The position numbers were made by a program, and so were the translations under genes. Below are positions 9,387-18,888 of a DNA stretch of 64,000 nucleotides, in pieces. The DNA is from Pelagomonas calceolata (lineage: Eukaryota > Sar > Pelagophyceae > Pelagomonadales > Pelagomonadaceae): NCBI GenBank assembly GCA_918797485.1, contig CAKKNE010000001.1, positions 2,480,001-2,544,000 on the forward strand, given 5' to 3'. Below the pieces are notes generated by a model. The model was given only the letters and a program-made list of their open reading frames with translations. It made no database searches and was not told the origin of the DNA. Position 1 is the first letter of the stretch. Each line of letters opens with the position of its first letter.

Positions 9387-9802
9387 ATGTCCTCTACGTG
9401 CCCTCCCCCCTTCGACACGCGAGTCCCCTCGCGCTCCCCGGTGTAACCGTCGTCGAGCGCGAAATTGATCTACTTATCGCGGCGATGGCGTCGAGGGGGG
9501 CTGCTGCGGAGTCCGCGCGCCGCGCGCGGCGGCGAACGTCATTGCACCCGCCGGGCGCGCTCGCCACCGCTCCGATATCACGTAGCAACCGTCGCGTCCG
9601 GCATATAGTAGGGGGTCGTCGGGAGGCGGGCTGCAAAACTCAGCGCCGAGCAGGACATCGAGCCGCATCGTCGATAGGACCGCAGCTTCGGAGCAAGCAC
9701 AAGCATCGCCGAGCCCTTTGGGCTGCCACAACGCAAGGACAGCCAAAAAAAGCTGCCCCTCGCGGCACAAACCAGCACAACAAGGAAGGACACCACCCCA
9801 AA
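9387..9802. other. intergenic
   Basis: Downstream of GAPDH and upstream of the RSPH14-like gene. I see no gene, GCTAG box or clear repeat. The long frame bridging GAPDH and the next gene is a chance opening in another GAPDH frame. Confidence 0.4.
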
Positions 9803-10876
9803 ATGCCGCTCATCGTCAAGCCGACGCCGGCCCACCCCGAGCCGCCGGCGCACAAGATCATGCCCGCCTTCGCGACGCGCTTCGGCCCCAAGCTCGCCGG
9901 CGAGGTCGCGGCGACGGACCGCCTCGTCCGCGTCAATGCTCTAACGGCGCTCTGCGACGCGCTGAGCGACCCGGAGCAGGCCCACGGCTGCGCCGACGCC
10001 GGTGTTGTGGAGACGCTGAACGCGCACGTGAGTGGCGGCCAGGACGCGCCGACGCGCGTGTTGGCCGCGAAGGCTTTGTGCGGCTGCGCGCGCGACGCGC
10101 GGGCCGCGCGGGCCATGGTCGACGCCGCTACGCCGGCGGCGATCCAGGGCGCGTGCTTGAACGACGCCGAGCAGGACGTGCGCATGCACTGCTACGACGC
10201 TTTGATAAGGTTGGGCGGCGGGCCTCGAAGAGGCGCTTCCTCTATTGTCGCGGCGGGCTACCCGAAGGCGCTCGTGGAGAAGGCGGAAAAGGAAAGTGTG
10301 GGATTGCAGCCGCGGGCCCTGGACCTGCTGACGAGTTGTTTAGGAAACGAGCAGGGCTTGGCCGAGGCCCTCGACGCGGGCGGCATCGCGACGTGCCTCT
10401 CGCTCCTGGGATCCATGGAAGCCGCCGTGCGCGCCGCGGCGGGCCGCTGCCTCGCGGGTCTGTGCTTCGACATGAGCGCGAAGGACGCGGCCGTCGAGGC
10501 CGACGCCGTCGACACGTTGTGTGCTCTCCTCGAGGACCCGGACTTGGGGGCGCGGCGCGCGGCCTGCGCGGCGCTCGTGAGCGTCACGACGACGGACGAG
10601 GGCAAGCGGCGCATGGTGCCCGCGGAGCCGCGGCCGCGCGACGCCGTCGCGGCCATCATCGCGCTGCTGGCCGAGCCCGACGCCTACCTGACGACGACGG
10701 CCTGCAAGCTCGTCGCGAACGTGGCGGTCCACCCCAAGGTGCGTGCGCAGCTGCGGGAGGACAAAGAGTGCCTGCCGGCCATCGACGCGCTCATCGCCGG
10801 ACCAGGTACTGACCAGGACGCGCTCGTCGCGCAGCACGCGCGCATCGCGAAGGACGCGGTCCTCTGGGAGCCCTGA
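9803..10876 (+). CDS. armadillo-repeat protein, radial spoke head 14 (RSPH14/RTDR1)-like
   Basis: 357 residues made of ~42-residue helical armadillo repeats: VNALTALCDALSDPEQAHGCADAGVVETL, DVRMHCYDALIRLG and ALDAGGIATCLSLLGSMEAAVRAAAGRCLAGLC among others. The N-terminus (HPEPPAHKIMPAFATRFGPKLAGEV, then NALTALCDALSDPE) resembles the start of RSPH14, a ciliary radial-spoke protein. The start at 9803 follows CCCAAA. A general ARM-repeat protein is the alternative. The stop lies only 6 bp from the stop of the convergent minus gene. Confidence 0.75.
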   Translation: MPLIVKPTPAHPEPPAHKIMPAFATRFGPKLAGEVAATDRLVRVNALTALCDALSDPEQAHGCADAGVVETLNAHVSGGQDAPTRVLAAKALCGCARDARAARAMVDAATPAAIQGACLNDAEQDVRMHCYDALIRLGGGPRRGASSIVAAGYPKALVEKAEKESVGLQPRALDLLTSCLGNEQGLAEALDAGGIATCLSLLGSMEAAVRAAAGRCLAGLCFDMSAKDAAVEADAVDTLCALLEDPDLGARRAACAALVSVTTTDEGKRRMVPAEPRPRDAVAAIIALLAEPDAYLTTTACKLVANVAVHPKVRAQLREDKECLPAIDALIAGPGTDQDALVAQHARIAKDAVLWEP

Positions 10877-10882
10877 GTCTCA

Positions 10883-11305
10883 CTAAGTATCTTCATACGA
10901 CAGCCCCCGCGCGTCGAGGAACGCGGTCAGCTCGCGCTCGAGCGCGGTGGCCGTTCGCGCGTCGCCGGCCTCCGCCGCGCGGACGAGGTCGCGGCGCAAG
11001 CGCTCGGCGGTCGCCGCGTCGGCGTCGCGATTCGGCTTTTGCGGTTTGTAGCCCGACTTGTTGTAGCCGTCGCCGTCCCGCAAGAAGGCGGCCAGGCCCT
11101 GGTCGCCGCTCATCGCGTCCGCTTGCAACTTGCCCGCCGCGGCGAGGACTCCGGCGAAGGCGAGGACCAGCGGCGCGACGCCGATGTCGAGGCCCTCGTC
11201 GACGCCCAGGTGCCGTCTCACCGATACTGCCCTTGGCGCTCCCGTGACAAATGCCTCGCCGCCGCGCACCATCAGTAACGCAACAAGGTAGTTCATCCGC
11301 ATCAT
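10883..11305 (-). CDS. small plastid-targeted hypothetical protein
   Basis: 140 residues from ATG 11305. The leader MMRMNYLVALLMVRGGEAF is hydrophobic and ends in A-F, then VTGAPRAVSVRR looks like a transit peptide. A second hydrophobic segment (GLDIGVAPLVLAFAGVLAAAG) could cross the thylakoid or envelope. Then comes GLAAFLRDGDGYNKSGYKPQKPN and a charged C-terminal helix pair. The FL.DG..YNKSGYKP motif looks conserved, but I do not recognise the family. A GCTAG box lies 175 bp upstream (11480). Confidence 0.62.
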   Translation of the reverse strand: MMRMNYLVALLMVRGGEAFVTGAPRAVSVRRHLGVDEGLDIGVAPLVLAFAGVLAAAGKLQADAMSGDQGLAAFLRDGDGYNKSGYKPQKPNRDADAATAERLRRDLVRAAEAGDARTATALERELTAFLDARGLSYEDT

Positions 11306-11479
11306 GTTGCGTTTCAAGCAGAGAGAGCACAAAAGGCTCTCTCTACTCAGTCCTGTTTGACCGCTTCTGGCGGGGCGATCGGAATCTTTTCGAGTTCTCT
11401 GGCTTCTAAGCTAACGCTGCGTCGCGAGCCGGCTATAGTTCTAACCGTGCGATGTGGCTGCAAAGCTTCGCACACCAGG

Positions 11480-11502
11480 GCTAGCGATTGTAAGACACTA
11501 GC
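11480..11502 (-). promoter_or_regulatory. GCTAG box copy
   Basis: Full arms with core TGTCTTACAAT, oriented toward the minus gene starting at 11305. Confidence 0.62.
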
Positions 11503-11636
11503 AAAACGGTCATGCCGCCCCCCGTAACCTTGGCCGCGCCGGCCGAGCTTTTGTAGGCCCTCCGAATCGCTGGGGCATCCATTGAACCCATTAGTTCCGT
11601 TCCGACGAGTTATTGTCAAGGGCCGTCTGGGCGGGT

Positions 11637-11775
11637 CGGAGCTCTCGCTCCCCGCTTCAGGATTGCTCGGCCTGGTGTGCGAGGGCATCTCTTTCACCAC
11701 TTGATTTCCGGCTCGTCGTAAAAGAGGAGCCAGCGGCCAGTTCCACATCCTGACGGGGGTCGTCCCAAAAGAACC
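11637..11775. repeat. dispersed repeat D, copy 1
   Basis: Shares GTCGGAGCTCTCGCTCCCC and a longer block (CTCGTCGTAAAAGAGGAGCC through CCAGTTCCACATCCTGAC) with 55163-55262. This copy has about 35 extra bases between the two blocks. Confidence 0.75.
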
Positions 11776-11995
11776 GCGTCACCCCTTCTCACGGCGGCGT
11801 GCCAGACCAAAATCTAAAAGCAAAATCTAAAGCTTGGGAAGTTTGCGTGCGGGATTACAAGCGCGTGCGGATCCGAGCACTCGCCGGACTCCGTCTACCT
11901 TTCGCTGGAGACAATCTCGCGATCGGTGTTCTGATGGACATCGAAAAGTAACGTGTGTAAGCGCCCGGGCGATCCGCGGCCAAAGAATACAAGGA

Positions 11996-13087
11996 TCACA
12001 TATTAGATTCGAGCGCGCCGACGACGTCGCCCCATACTTCCTCCGCCGGCGCCGACACGGCTGCGAGCGCCGCGGCCATCGTGCCCGGCGCCGCCGCGCG
12101 GTCGAAGTCCTCTTCGCTTGTGCAGTGGAAGACGCCGAGGCACTCCGCCGCCCCGAGGCGCCCGGCGAGCTGGGGCGAGCGCTCCGCGCGGCGGGCGAAG
12201 ACGTACGCCGCGCCGCCGAGCACCGCGACGTTGTGGGGCCGGTGCCTGGCTTCGACGGCCGCGACGGCCCGGCCGAGCGCCTCGCCCCGACCCTCGCCGC
12301 GTAAGCGCACGGCGCAGAGCGGGTAGTCGAGCAACTCCACCTCGACGCCGCCGACGCTCGTCGATCGCGCCGCGGCGGCGCCCTCGACGGCGTACCTCGC
12401 CGCGCCGACGGGCGGCGCGGGCCAGGCGTGAGCGTGGACGTGGTTCTGCGAGGCGCCCGCGCCGATGGAGTTGAAGACCAGCGCGAGGTCCGTCTCGACG
12501 CCGCACAGGTCCGCGCAGTCCTCCGCCGTCAGGCGCTGCGGCCGCCAGTTCTTTTGGTCGCCGACGGCGGGGAGCAGGAGGAAGTGGCCCCGCGGATCAC
12601 AGGGCGCGACGTTGTGGTAGCAGTCCCAGGCGCGGCCGTGGACGGCGAGCGCCGCCGCGCGGGGCCGGTCCTGGAGCCGCAGCGGCCCGACCACTAACGA
12701 GCCCGGCTCGTACGATGGCGGCGTATACGACGTCTCGTCGAAGCCGCCGCCCGTCGCGAAGGCCGGCGCCGGCCGCAGCGTCCGACTTAATTGCAGCTGC
12801 GCCACGAAGGGCCCGTCCGTCGCCACGCGGAGGCCGTCGCCGCTCGCCGCGAGCGTGGCGTTGATTTTTTGTGCCTTTTCCGTGGCGCCGCGTACGAAGA
12901 AGCGCAGGTCGCCGGCGACTTCCGTCACGCCGTAGGCCTCGCCGTGCTCCGTACTGGCGGACACGCTGCCCGCGCGCACGAGGCCGAGCCAGCGCTCTGC
13001 GAGGTTTATGTTTTGCAGCTTGTAGCTTATTGGTGCGACGGCTGCTGTCGACATTAGTAACGAGAGGCAGTGTGCTCTCCGAAGCAT
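11996..13087 (-). CDS. HIT-superfamily nucleotidyl/phosphoryl transferase, VTC2 (GDP-L-galactose phosphorylase)-like
   Basis: 363 residues from ATG 13087. The central motif series YHNVAPCDPRGHFLLLPAV, then LALVFNSIGAGASQNHVHAHAWP, matches GalT/HIT proteins of the VTC2 type (FN..G....NH.H). The catalytic triad here reads H-V-H-A-H, where VTC2 has H-L-H-F-Q. VTC2 makes L-galactose-1-phosphate for ascorbate; an Ap4A phosphorylase role is the alternative. The N-terminus (MLRRAHCLSLLMSTAAVAP) could be a leader. A longer frame starts at 13177. The C-terminal third (AAECLGVFHCTSEEDFDRA) is conserved-looking but unrecognised. Confidence 0.65.
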   Translation of the reverse strand: MLRRAHCLSLLMSTAAVAPISYKLQNINLAERWLGLVRAGSVSASTEHGEAYGVTEVAGDLRFFVRGATEKAQKINATLAASGDGLRVATDGPFVAQLQLSRTLRPAPAFATGGGFDETSYTPPSYEPGSLVVGPLRLQDRPRAAALAVHGRAWDCYHNVAPCDPRGHFLLLPAVGDQKNWRPQRLTAEDCADLCGVETDLALVFNSIGAGASQNHVHAHAWPAPPVGAARYAVEGAAAARSTSVGGVEVELLDYPLCAVRLRGEGRGEALGRAVAAVEARHRPHNVAVLGGAAYVFARRAERSPQLAGRLGAAECLGVFHCTSEEDFDRAAAPGTMAAALAAVSAPAEEVWGDVVGALESNM

Positions 13088-13513
13088 TAGGCCCTCGTTT
13101 GCTGTTTTGGTAGCTGCGCGTTTTGAAACGTCGAACAGGCGTTCGAGCGAGTGTTTTCGCCAGGTTTCAAGCAGCATTACGAGCAGCGCTGCTCGTTTTA
13201 ATGCAGCTGCTGTCCCTGGAGCCTGAGTTTTTTCCGCTTAGACACGCAAATGAGGCGCCAGAGCCCTCCGCGGGACCTCTCCTTGGCCCGCAGGGGTGAT
13301 TTGGCAAGCGCGCCCGCCGTTTCATTGCCAAGGTTGCAGGTGTGTGTACGCGCTGGCCCATTGCGCCAATTGCAGTGCCGCCGGCCGGGGCCTAAGATGG
13401 CGCTAACACGATTTCTGTAACGTTGCTGCGTCCACAGCTTTACCACGCAACCGCTTGAGACGCCGTCGGCGCGGCCCGGCGGCAAAAGAGTTGATGCTCG
13501 CCCAGTGCTCTCG

Positions 13514-14259
13514 ATGACGCCGGGGCGCGCGCGCGACGCTGACGCGTGAGACAAACGCCGCCCGCGCTCGCTACGACGACCGCGCAACACGCCGCCCCCA
13601 AACGCAGGTTCGGCTGCGCCGTCGCCGTCTCGGCGCTCCAGGCGCCGTCCGTCGCGCCGCGACGAACCAACGTGATTGTCAAGGGCGGCCGCACGGCGAC
13701 GCCCCTCGGCCGCACGAAGACGCTCGCGGGCAAGGAGAAGATCGTGGCCTCGGTCCAGGAGGACATCGAGGGCGCGGACCTCATCTACTCCTTCGAGGGG
13801 TCTGGCATGGGCATCAAGGTCATCGACGACCTGCGGGACCGCCTGCCCGAGGCCAGCAAGGCGCGCATCGTGAAGACGACGCTCTTCAAGCGCGGCCTGT
13901 CCGCGGCGGGCTACGGGGACGACGTCGTCAGCCAAGTGCCGGCGCTGAGCAACATGTGGGTCTTCTCGACGACGGACGACATGAAGGCCACGGTCAAGGC
14001 CTTCGACGGGTGGGTCAAGGACAACGGCCTCGAGAAGCCCATCAAGGGCGGCTACTTCGACAATGACTTCATCGACGCCAAGGGCGTGAAAAAGGTCAAG
14101 GACCTGCCGACGATGCCGGACCTCATGCTCAAGCTCTGCGTGTCCCTCAACCTCGCGGGGTCGCTGGGCATCGCCAAGGCCGTCAAGGCGGCCAAGGGCA
14201 ACCCGCGCCAGGTCGCCGTCGCCATCTCGAAGATCGAGGAGCTGCCGAAGACGGACTGA
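13514..14259 (+). CDS. rpl10: ribosomal protein uL10, plastid-type
   Basis: The body reads NVIVKGGRTATPLGRTKTLAGKEKIVASVQEDIEGADLIYSFEGSGMGIKVIDDLRDRLPEA, then IVKTTLFKRGL, WVFSTTDDMKATVKAF and DLMLKLCVSLN. This is the L10 pattern of an L-K-x-x-hydrophobic core followed by VKNTLL-like and C-terminal helices; L10 carries the L7/L12 stalk. The frame around 13546 has no ATG (it opens at GTG). A 62-nt intron, 13546-13607 (GTGAGA to ACGCAG), joins an upstream exon from ATG 13514 in frame (ending RDADA, then FGCAVAV). That exon is a proposal. Plastid location is inferred from the N-terminal extension. Confidence 0.75.
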
Positions 14260-14635
14260 GCGTTGGTTCCCTTCCCTGGTTAAAAGCACGTGTTCTTATA
14301 TTCAGATGCCTCGCGGCGACGGCGTGTGGGGGTAGAGTGTGGGGGTTCTCCGCTTCGATTCGGCTCGGCGGCGCCGGTCCGATCTGGGCCGGCGTGCGCT
14401 TATATACGTTGTACGGCGTCTGTCCCGGTACGGACGCCTCCATAAAAAGTACCTACGGACTGCCACGTAGTGTTTTTACGGTGCGAGGACGCCATAAGCT
14501 GGCTAGTGTCTTGCAGGTCGCTAGCTAGTCTGCGTAGCACTTGCACTGCGCAGTGCTGCGCGCCTACGCGGCAGCAGAGCGCCTCCTGTTGCATCGCTCG
14601 TCGTTGGGGCTTGGGCCACACGGGTGCAAAACGCG
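14260..14635. other. intergenic with GCTAG box
   Basis: Contains the box at 14502-14525 and nothing else I can support. Confidence 0.4.
14502..14525 (+). promoter_or_regulatory. GCTAG box copy
   Basis: Full arms with core TGTCTTGCAGG, 111 bp upstream of the start at 14636 and oriented toward it. Confidence 0.65.
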
Positions 14636-15667
14636 ATGCGTCGCCATCAAGCCATGTTGCTGCTGCTCCTCCTCACGAGCACGGATGCATTCCAGCTCAA
14701 AACGGCACCAAGAGACACAACAAAGCTGCAAGCCAAGGTCGGCGACGCGCTCGGCGCGGGCCGCCAGCGCTTCTGCTGCGGCCTCGCGCCGCTGGACCCG
14801 CCGGCGCCGGGCACGGAGTTCATGCACCCGCTGCTGTTAAGTGGCGCGGCGAAGACGCTGCGGGAGGCCGGCGCGGCCGCGATCGTCGTCGACGACCCCG
14901 TGGCCTGCGACGCCGTCGCCGGCGACCTCGAGGCGGCGGGGTCCGACGCCGTCGTGCTTTACGCGGGCGACGACGCGCCGGCGAGCGCGGACGCCCGCCT
15001 CGTGGAAGGGGGCGAGGGCGGTGCTGGCATCGTGCCCGTCGTCGAGGGCCTCGCGTCGGCGGCCGATGTTGGTGCTGCGGCCCAGGCGGCGGCGGACAAG
15101 GGCTCGGAGGCCCTTGTTTTGAGAGGAGGCGACGTCGAGGTCATCGGCCCCCTGGCGGACACGGCCGTGCCGGTGCTTCGGGAATTACCCTTCGCCACGA
15201 CAACTAACGTAGACGATCTGGACACCGACGCCTTCGCCTGCAAGACGTTGGGGTATGCCGGCGTCTTATTATCAAGCCAATCGCAAAGCCCCGTCGGCGC
15301 GCTGAGCGAAGCACTAGTAAATGCTCTGGGAGTGCTCCGGTCGAAGCGCTCGCGGACCTACGGCGGCGCCTGGTCCGAGTCGTCCGGCCGCGTGTCGGAG
15401 AGCGGGGACCAGGCCGAGGCCATGAAGTGGGCGCGCTACATGGAGACGACGACCAAAGCCGGCATCGTCGGCGCGATGGAGGGCGGCGCCGGCGAGGACG
15501 ACGAGCCCCTCGACGAAGAACGAGGCGACTACAAGGCCTTCGACGGGCCGCCGGCGGCGGGGTCGACCGAGAAGCGGCCCGCGTCGACCGGACCGAACGT
15601 CCCGGGAAACGAGGACGCGCGGCAGGCGTCGCTCAAGAAGCTCAAGGACCGGGGCTGGAACACGTAA
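14636..15667 (+). CDS. plastid-targeted hypothetical protein
   Basis: 343 residues from ATG 14636 (an ATG at 14624 is 4 codons upstream). The leader MRRHQAMLLLLLLTSTDAF is a signal peptide ending in A-F, then QLKTAPRDTTKLQAKVGD, the secondary-plastid pattern. The body (residues 50-240) repeats alpha/beta units: AAAIVVDDPVACDAVAGDLEAAGSDAVVLY, SEALVLRGGDVEVIGPL and ACKTLGYAGVLLSSQSQSP, which suggests a TIM-barrel or Rossmann-like fold. The C-terminus is acidic and ends ASLKKLKDRGWNT. I do not recognise the family. Confidence 0.65.
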   Translation: MRRHQAMLLLLLLTSTDAFQLKTAPRDTTKLQAKVGDALGAGRQRFCCGLAPLDPPAPGTEFMHPLLLSGAAKTLREAGAAAIVVDDPVACDAVAGDLEAAGSDAVVLYAGDDAPASADARLVEGGEGGAGIVPVVEGLASAADVGAAAQAAADKGSEALVLRGGDVEVIGPLADTAVPVLRELPFATTTNVDDLDTDAFACKTLGYAGVLLSSQSQSPVGALSEALVNALGVLRSKRSRTYGGAWSESSGRVSESGDQAEAMKWARYMETTTKAGIVGAMEGGAGEDDEPLDEERGDYKAFDGPPAAGSTEKRPASTGPNVPGNEDARQASLKKLKDRGWNT

Positions 15668-15750
15668 ATATATACTTATGATACAGGGTGTTCCGTCGGG
15701 CCGCTGGGGTTAGACTCCAGTGGGAGTCCCGCGGACCTCCGGTCCGCGCC

Positions 15751-16896
15751 TCAGCCCTCGAGCGCGGCCTTCCAGCTCTCCACGCGGAGGCGCTCCCGGA
15801 GCGACACGCAGCCCGGCACGCGGCAGAGGTCCAGCGTGCAGCGCCGCGCGTGCAGCTGCACGAGCGTGTCGATGCGCCTACAATCCAAGCACGCGGCGCC
15901 TTGGGTACAGGACGCGGCGTGCCGCAGGTAGCCCGCCATCTTGGCGCAGGCCTTGCGCTCGCAGCCCGGGCACGCCGCCGCGTGTTCTAACGCGCGGACG
16001 TGGAGCTCGATGGCCCGCCGCTTCTCGGCGCGCTGCGCGTCGGCGCCGTACGCGCCCTCCAGAGCCTGCTGGTCGACGCCGAGGCGCGGCTTCGGCCGCG
16101 CGGGCGACCGCGGCCGCTTGGCCCCGGGCTCGTCGGGCGACACGGCCGGCACGGGCCGCTTCGGCTCGAGCGCGAGCGGGCCGAGCGCGAGCGCGGGCGG
16201 CGCGGCCGCGGGTGCCGGCGCGACGGACGGGTGCGGCGCCGCGGCCACCGCGGCCGCGGCCTGCTTCCGCCGGTGCGCCCGCCGCACCTGCTCGCGCAGC
16301 GCCATCAGGTCGTCGTGGGACACGCCGCGGCGGCAGAGCGCCGTTTCCAGGAGACGCGTGTAGGCGACAATCTCCTCGCGCGAGGCCACCGGCCCCGCCG
16401 GCGCGGCTTGCGGGTCCATGGTGATGGGGCGCGACCGGGCGACCGCCGCCGGCGACACCGCCGGCGGGGCCGCCGGGGCCGCCGGCGCGGCTTGTGCTTC
16501 CACGGTAATTGGGTTAGCTGTCGCCGCCGGCGGGGCCAGCGGCGGTGGGGCCGGCGGCTGCGGGATCGCCGGCTGAGGCTGCTGGGCCGCTGGCCGCGGG
16601 GCCAACAGGGCCGCCGGCTGCGGAGCTGCCGGTTGGGGCGCCGGCGGGGCCGCCGGTGATGGGACCGGTGGCTGCGGGGCCGGCCGCTGAGCTGCTTCGG
16701 GAGTGTTATGCGGGGGCGGCGGGACCGCTGGCGCGGCTTGCGATTGCACGGTCTCTGGGGCGGCCTTCGGAGGTCGCTCCGCTCCACCGTTCGGGGCCGC
16801 GGCCGGCGGCGGCGGGGCGCTCGGCTGCGGCGCCACCGGCAGCGGGACCGCCGGCGGCGGGGCCGCGACCGACGGCGCGGCGGCTTGGACTTCCAT
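15751..16896 (-). CDS. TAZ-type zinc finger protein with long Ala/Pro-rich N-terminus
   Basis: 381 residues from ATG 16896. Residues 1-190 are Pro/Ala low complexity. A helical segment follows (YTRLLETALCRRGVSHDDLMALREQVRRAHRRKQ), then more Pro and a basic KRPRSPARPKPR. The C-terminal ~85 residues form the TAZ finger: ELHVRALEHAAACPGCERKACAKMAGYLRHAASCTQGAACLDCRRIDTLVQLHARRC and DLCRVPGC, giving three H-x-n-C-x-n-C-x2-C units. TAZ domains of CBP/p300 bind transactivation domains. No HAT or bromodomain is present, so this is a stand-alone TAZ protein, probably a transcription adaptor. Confidence 0.78.
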   Translation of the reverse strand: MEVQAAAPSVAAPPPAVPLPVAPQPSAPPPPAAAPNGGAERPPKAAPETVQSQAAPAVPPPPHNTPEAAQRPAPQPPVPSPAAPPAPQPAAPQPAALLAPRPAAQQPQPAIPQPPAPPPLAPPAATANPITVEAQAAPAAPAAPPAVSPAAVARSRPITMDPQAAPAGPVASREEIVAYTRLLETALCRRGVSHDDLMALREQVRRAHRRKQAAAAVAAAPHPSVAPAPAAAPPALALGPLALEPKRPVPAVSPDEPGAKRPRSPARPKPRLGVDQQALEGAYGADAQRAEKRRAIELHVRALEHAAACPGCERKACAKMAGYLRHAASCTQGAACLDCRRIDTLVQLHARRCTLDLCRVPGCVSLRERLRVESWKAALEG

Positions 16897-16991
16897 GGTG
16901 CTTGGGGCCGCCGCGTCACAGGCTGCCCCACGCTCCAGCCCCACGCTCTATTAAATTCAGCCTAGGAATTCACTCTCGGGGCAGGCGATCA

Positions 16992-17013
16992 GCTAGTATG
17001 TCGACACGCTAGG
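16992..17013. promoter_or_regulatory. degenerate GCTAG box
   Basis: Reads GCTAG then TATGTCGACAC then GCTAGG. The GTCGAC centre makes it nearly palindromic, so orientation is unclear. It lies 96 bp upstream of the TAZ gene start. Confidence 0.35.
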
Positions 17014-17060
17014 TTTACCCACTCTGTCGCCTGCGGGAAGTCGCGGGACAAGTTGATTGA

Positions 17061-17240
17061 ACGGGCGAACGTTGCACATTGTTCGGGGGGGTTTGCCGAG
17101 GCGGTTCTGCTTAGAAGGAGGTACGCTGTTATGAAAGAAGCGGCCCGCGCCCGCCGCCGATGAATCGGCGACGCGCGGTGTCTCCCCCCCAGCCCTGGGC
17201 AGGGGCTCCGCCCACTAGTCCTAGCACCGTAACATCGACT
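17061..17240 (-). repeat. dispersed repeat A, copy 1
   Basis: Near-identical to 30694-30863 in the opposite orientation. It includes CACTAGTCCTAGCACCGTAA at the right and ACGGGCGAACGTTGCACATT at the left. This copy carries about 10 extra bases (around AGCCCTGGGC) in the middle. Confidence 0.85.
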
Positions 17241-17406
17241 TCAACCCACTCTGTCCGCGCTTCAGGACTTCTGGCGGGGTACCTTGGCGGTTTCGGGCTT
17301 CGGGGGTCCCCCCATGCCCATGGATCTTAAGGTACCCCGGCTAAAAAACACGGTGACCGCGGTCGCCGCGGTGGGGCAGGGCCAGACCTAAAAAAAGGAA
17401 CAAGAT

Positions 17407-18312
17407 TTACGCGAGCGCGGCCGCCCAGAACTCCGCATCCTGGAAGTCCGTCGGCCGCCGGCCCAGCGTGTTCTCCGCCTCGGGCGACGCCTTGGCCTTG
17501 ATCAACCTTTGACACACCTCCAGGTGGCCGTGCTGCGCCGCGAGGTGGAGCGCCGTCATGCCGGCCTCGTCGCCTGCTTTCAGATCCGCTTTGCCCTTGA
17601 GCAAAGCCTCGACGCATTCGAGGCGGCCCTTGGCGCAGGCCCAGTGCAACGGCGTGCGGCCGTGCACCGTTTTTAAGGACGCGTCCGAGCCCAAGCCAAG
17701 TAATAGTTGCAACGTCTCGAGGCGCCCCTCCGCGGCACAGACGTGTAAAGGCGACCAGCCCCGCTCGTCCTGCGCGTTACAGTAGCCCTTGCCACAGATC
17801 TCATTGATCAACGCTTTTACTGTTTCTGCTCGGTTATGTTGCGCCGCGCAGTGCACTGCGGTGAAGCCCAGCCCGTCCGACCCCTTGCCGTCGCAGCCCC
17901 GGGCTATATAGTCCTTCACTCTTTCTAAATCCCCTCGTGATGCCGCTTTCCGCAAACGAGCGCCGTAGCGCACCGCCGGCGCCAAAACGTGTCGCGCGAC
18001 GTCCATGAATTGCTTCCGCGACAGCGTTTCCGCATTGGACTGGAAGGCTCTGACATAAGGATCCACGAGCCTCGCATATCGCGCGTCGTCCATAACCACC
18101 CCAAGGTCCTTGAGGAGCTTCTTGGCGTCGCTCGAGGGTATATTTCTTTCGCCGGTGCCGTCGAAGAGCTCGTGGACTTTTTGTTGAGTTTCGGGCTCCA
18201 AAAGAGGATCCTCGTCATCTTCTAAGCCAGGACTCTCGGCGATGACGCATTCGATCTCTGGCTTCGCGTACAGTAATGCCTCTTCCACTACCTTGGGCTT
18301 CTTGGGGCCCAT
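17407..18312 (-). CDS. ankyrin-repeat protein with EF-hand-like N-terminus
   Basis: 301 residues from ATG 18312. Residues 40-115 (TQQKVHELFDGTGERNIPSSDAKKLLKDLGVVMDDARY and following) look like a degenerate EF-hand pair. From about residue 130 there are four to five ankyrin repeats: GFTAVHCAAQHNRAETVKALINE, RGWSPLHVCAAEGRLETLQLLLGLGSD, HGRTPLHWACAKGRLECVEALLKGKAD and GMTALHLAAQHGHLEVCQRLIKAKAS. Ankyrin repeats mediate protein binding; the partner is unknown. The frame is open further upstream to 18720, but that part is low quality. Confidence 0.85.
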   Translation of the reverse strand: MGPKKPKVVEEALLYAKPEIECVIAESPGLEDDEDPLLEPETQQKVHELFDGTGERNIPSSDAKKLLKDLGVVMDDARYARLVDPYVRAFQSNAETLSRKQFMDVARHVLAPAVRYGARLRKAASRGDLERVKDYIARGCDGKGSDGLGFTAVHCAAQHNRAETVKALINEICGKGYCNAQDERGWSPLHVCAAEGRLETLQLLLGLGSDASLKTVHGRTPLHWACAKGRLECVEALLKGKADLKAGDEAGMTALHLAAQHGHLEVCQRLIKAKASPEAENTLGRRPTDFQDAEFWAAALA

Positions 18313-18888
18313 ACTGTCGCGTGCCTCGCGCGTGGGGCAGCCTCGGTCGACGCTTGCGTTCCTCCCAGCGGCCGGTGTGACGACGCTCGTTCTATAATAG
18401 CGCCAGACAACAAGCTTTGGCTGCCGGCGCTGGGCAGGCGAGTTCAGGCGCTGGCTGGAGCCTCGCGCGGGGCTGCGCGCTTTCTTGGGCACTCTTCCCC
18501 TGCGGAAGGAGCAGTCGCGAGAGCTAGGGGAGATTCGTCGAAAAAACCCGCTCTGCATGCGTCGATCGCGGCTGAAATCAGCTCTCCCAGCATCCAGGGT
18601 GCAACGCAACAGCTCAAATTGCAAGATGGGTGCCTCGGGCGAGCTCCAGCGCATAAATCTTCTTGGCGCGGCGCGTCTCCGCCACTGCTGAGCATGGCCT
18701 GCACGCCCAGCCCGATGCAACCAAAGTTATTGCCAAAGCGATCGCCGCGCGCCTCCCGCCGGCCCAAAAACCAGCCGGCAGCGGTATGCATGCACGCGCG
18801 CTGCTCCCCGGCCAGCGCTATTGCAAAAAGCTGCATCGCACACACACATCCACCAAGGACGACGCCTCACCGGTTGCTTGAAACGCAG
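18313..18888. other. divergent intergenic with probable first exon of the aquaporin gene
   Basis: The aquaporin frame begins at an acceptor (AAACGCAG, ending 18888), so its first exon lies somewhere here. I could not choose between the ATGs near 18693 and 18787. Confidence 0.4.

Larger units (their letters stand above)
11306..11995. other. intergenic with repeat and GCTAG box
   Basis: Holds the GCTAG box at 11480-11502 and repeat D at 11637-11775. The open frame across it translates repeat sequence and is not a gene. Confidence 0.5.
16897..17406. other. intergenic with repeat A and a weak box
   Basis: Holds a degenerate GCTAG box at 16992-17013 and repeat A at 17061-17240. No gene seen. Confidence 0.5.

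Noticed and set aside
8036-10876. 946-residue plus-strand frame spanning GAPDH and the ARM-repeat gene
   Set aside because: The first two thirds are an out-of-frame shadow of GAPDH; only the part from 9803 is a gene.
11347-11748. 133-residue minus frame
   Set aside because: It translates repeat D and the GCTAG box; the peptide ASVLQS that looks conserved between frames here and elsewhere (LASVLQ, ACKTLAS) is only the translated box.
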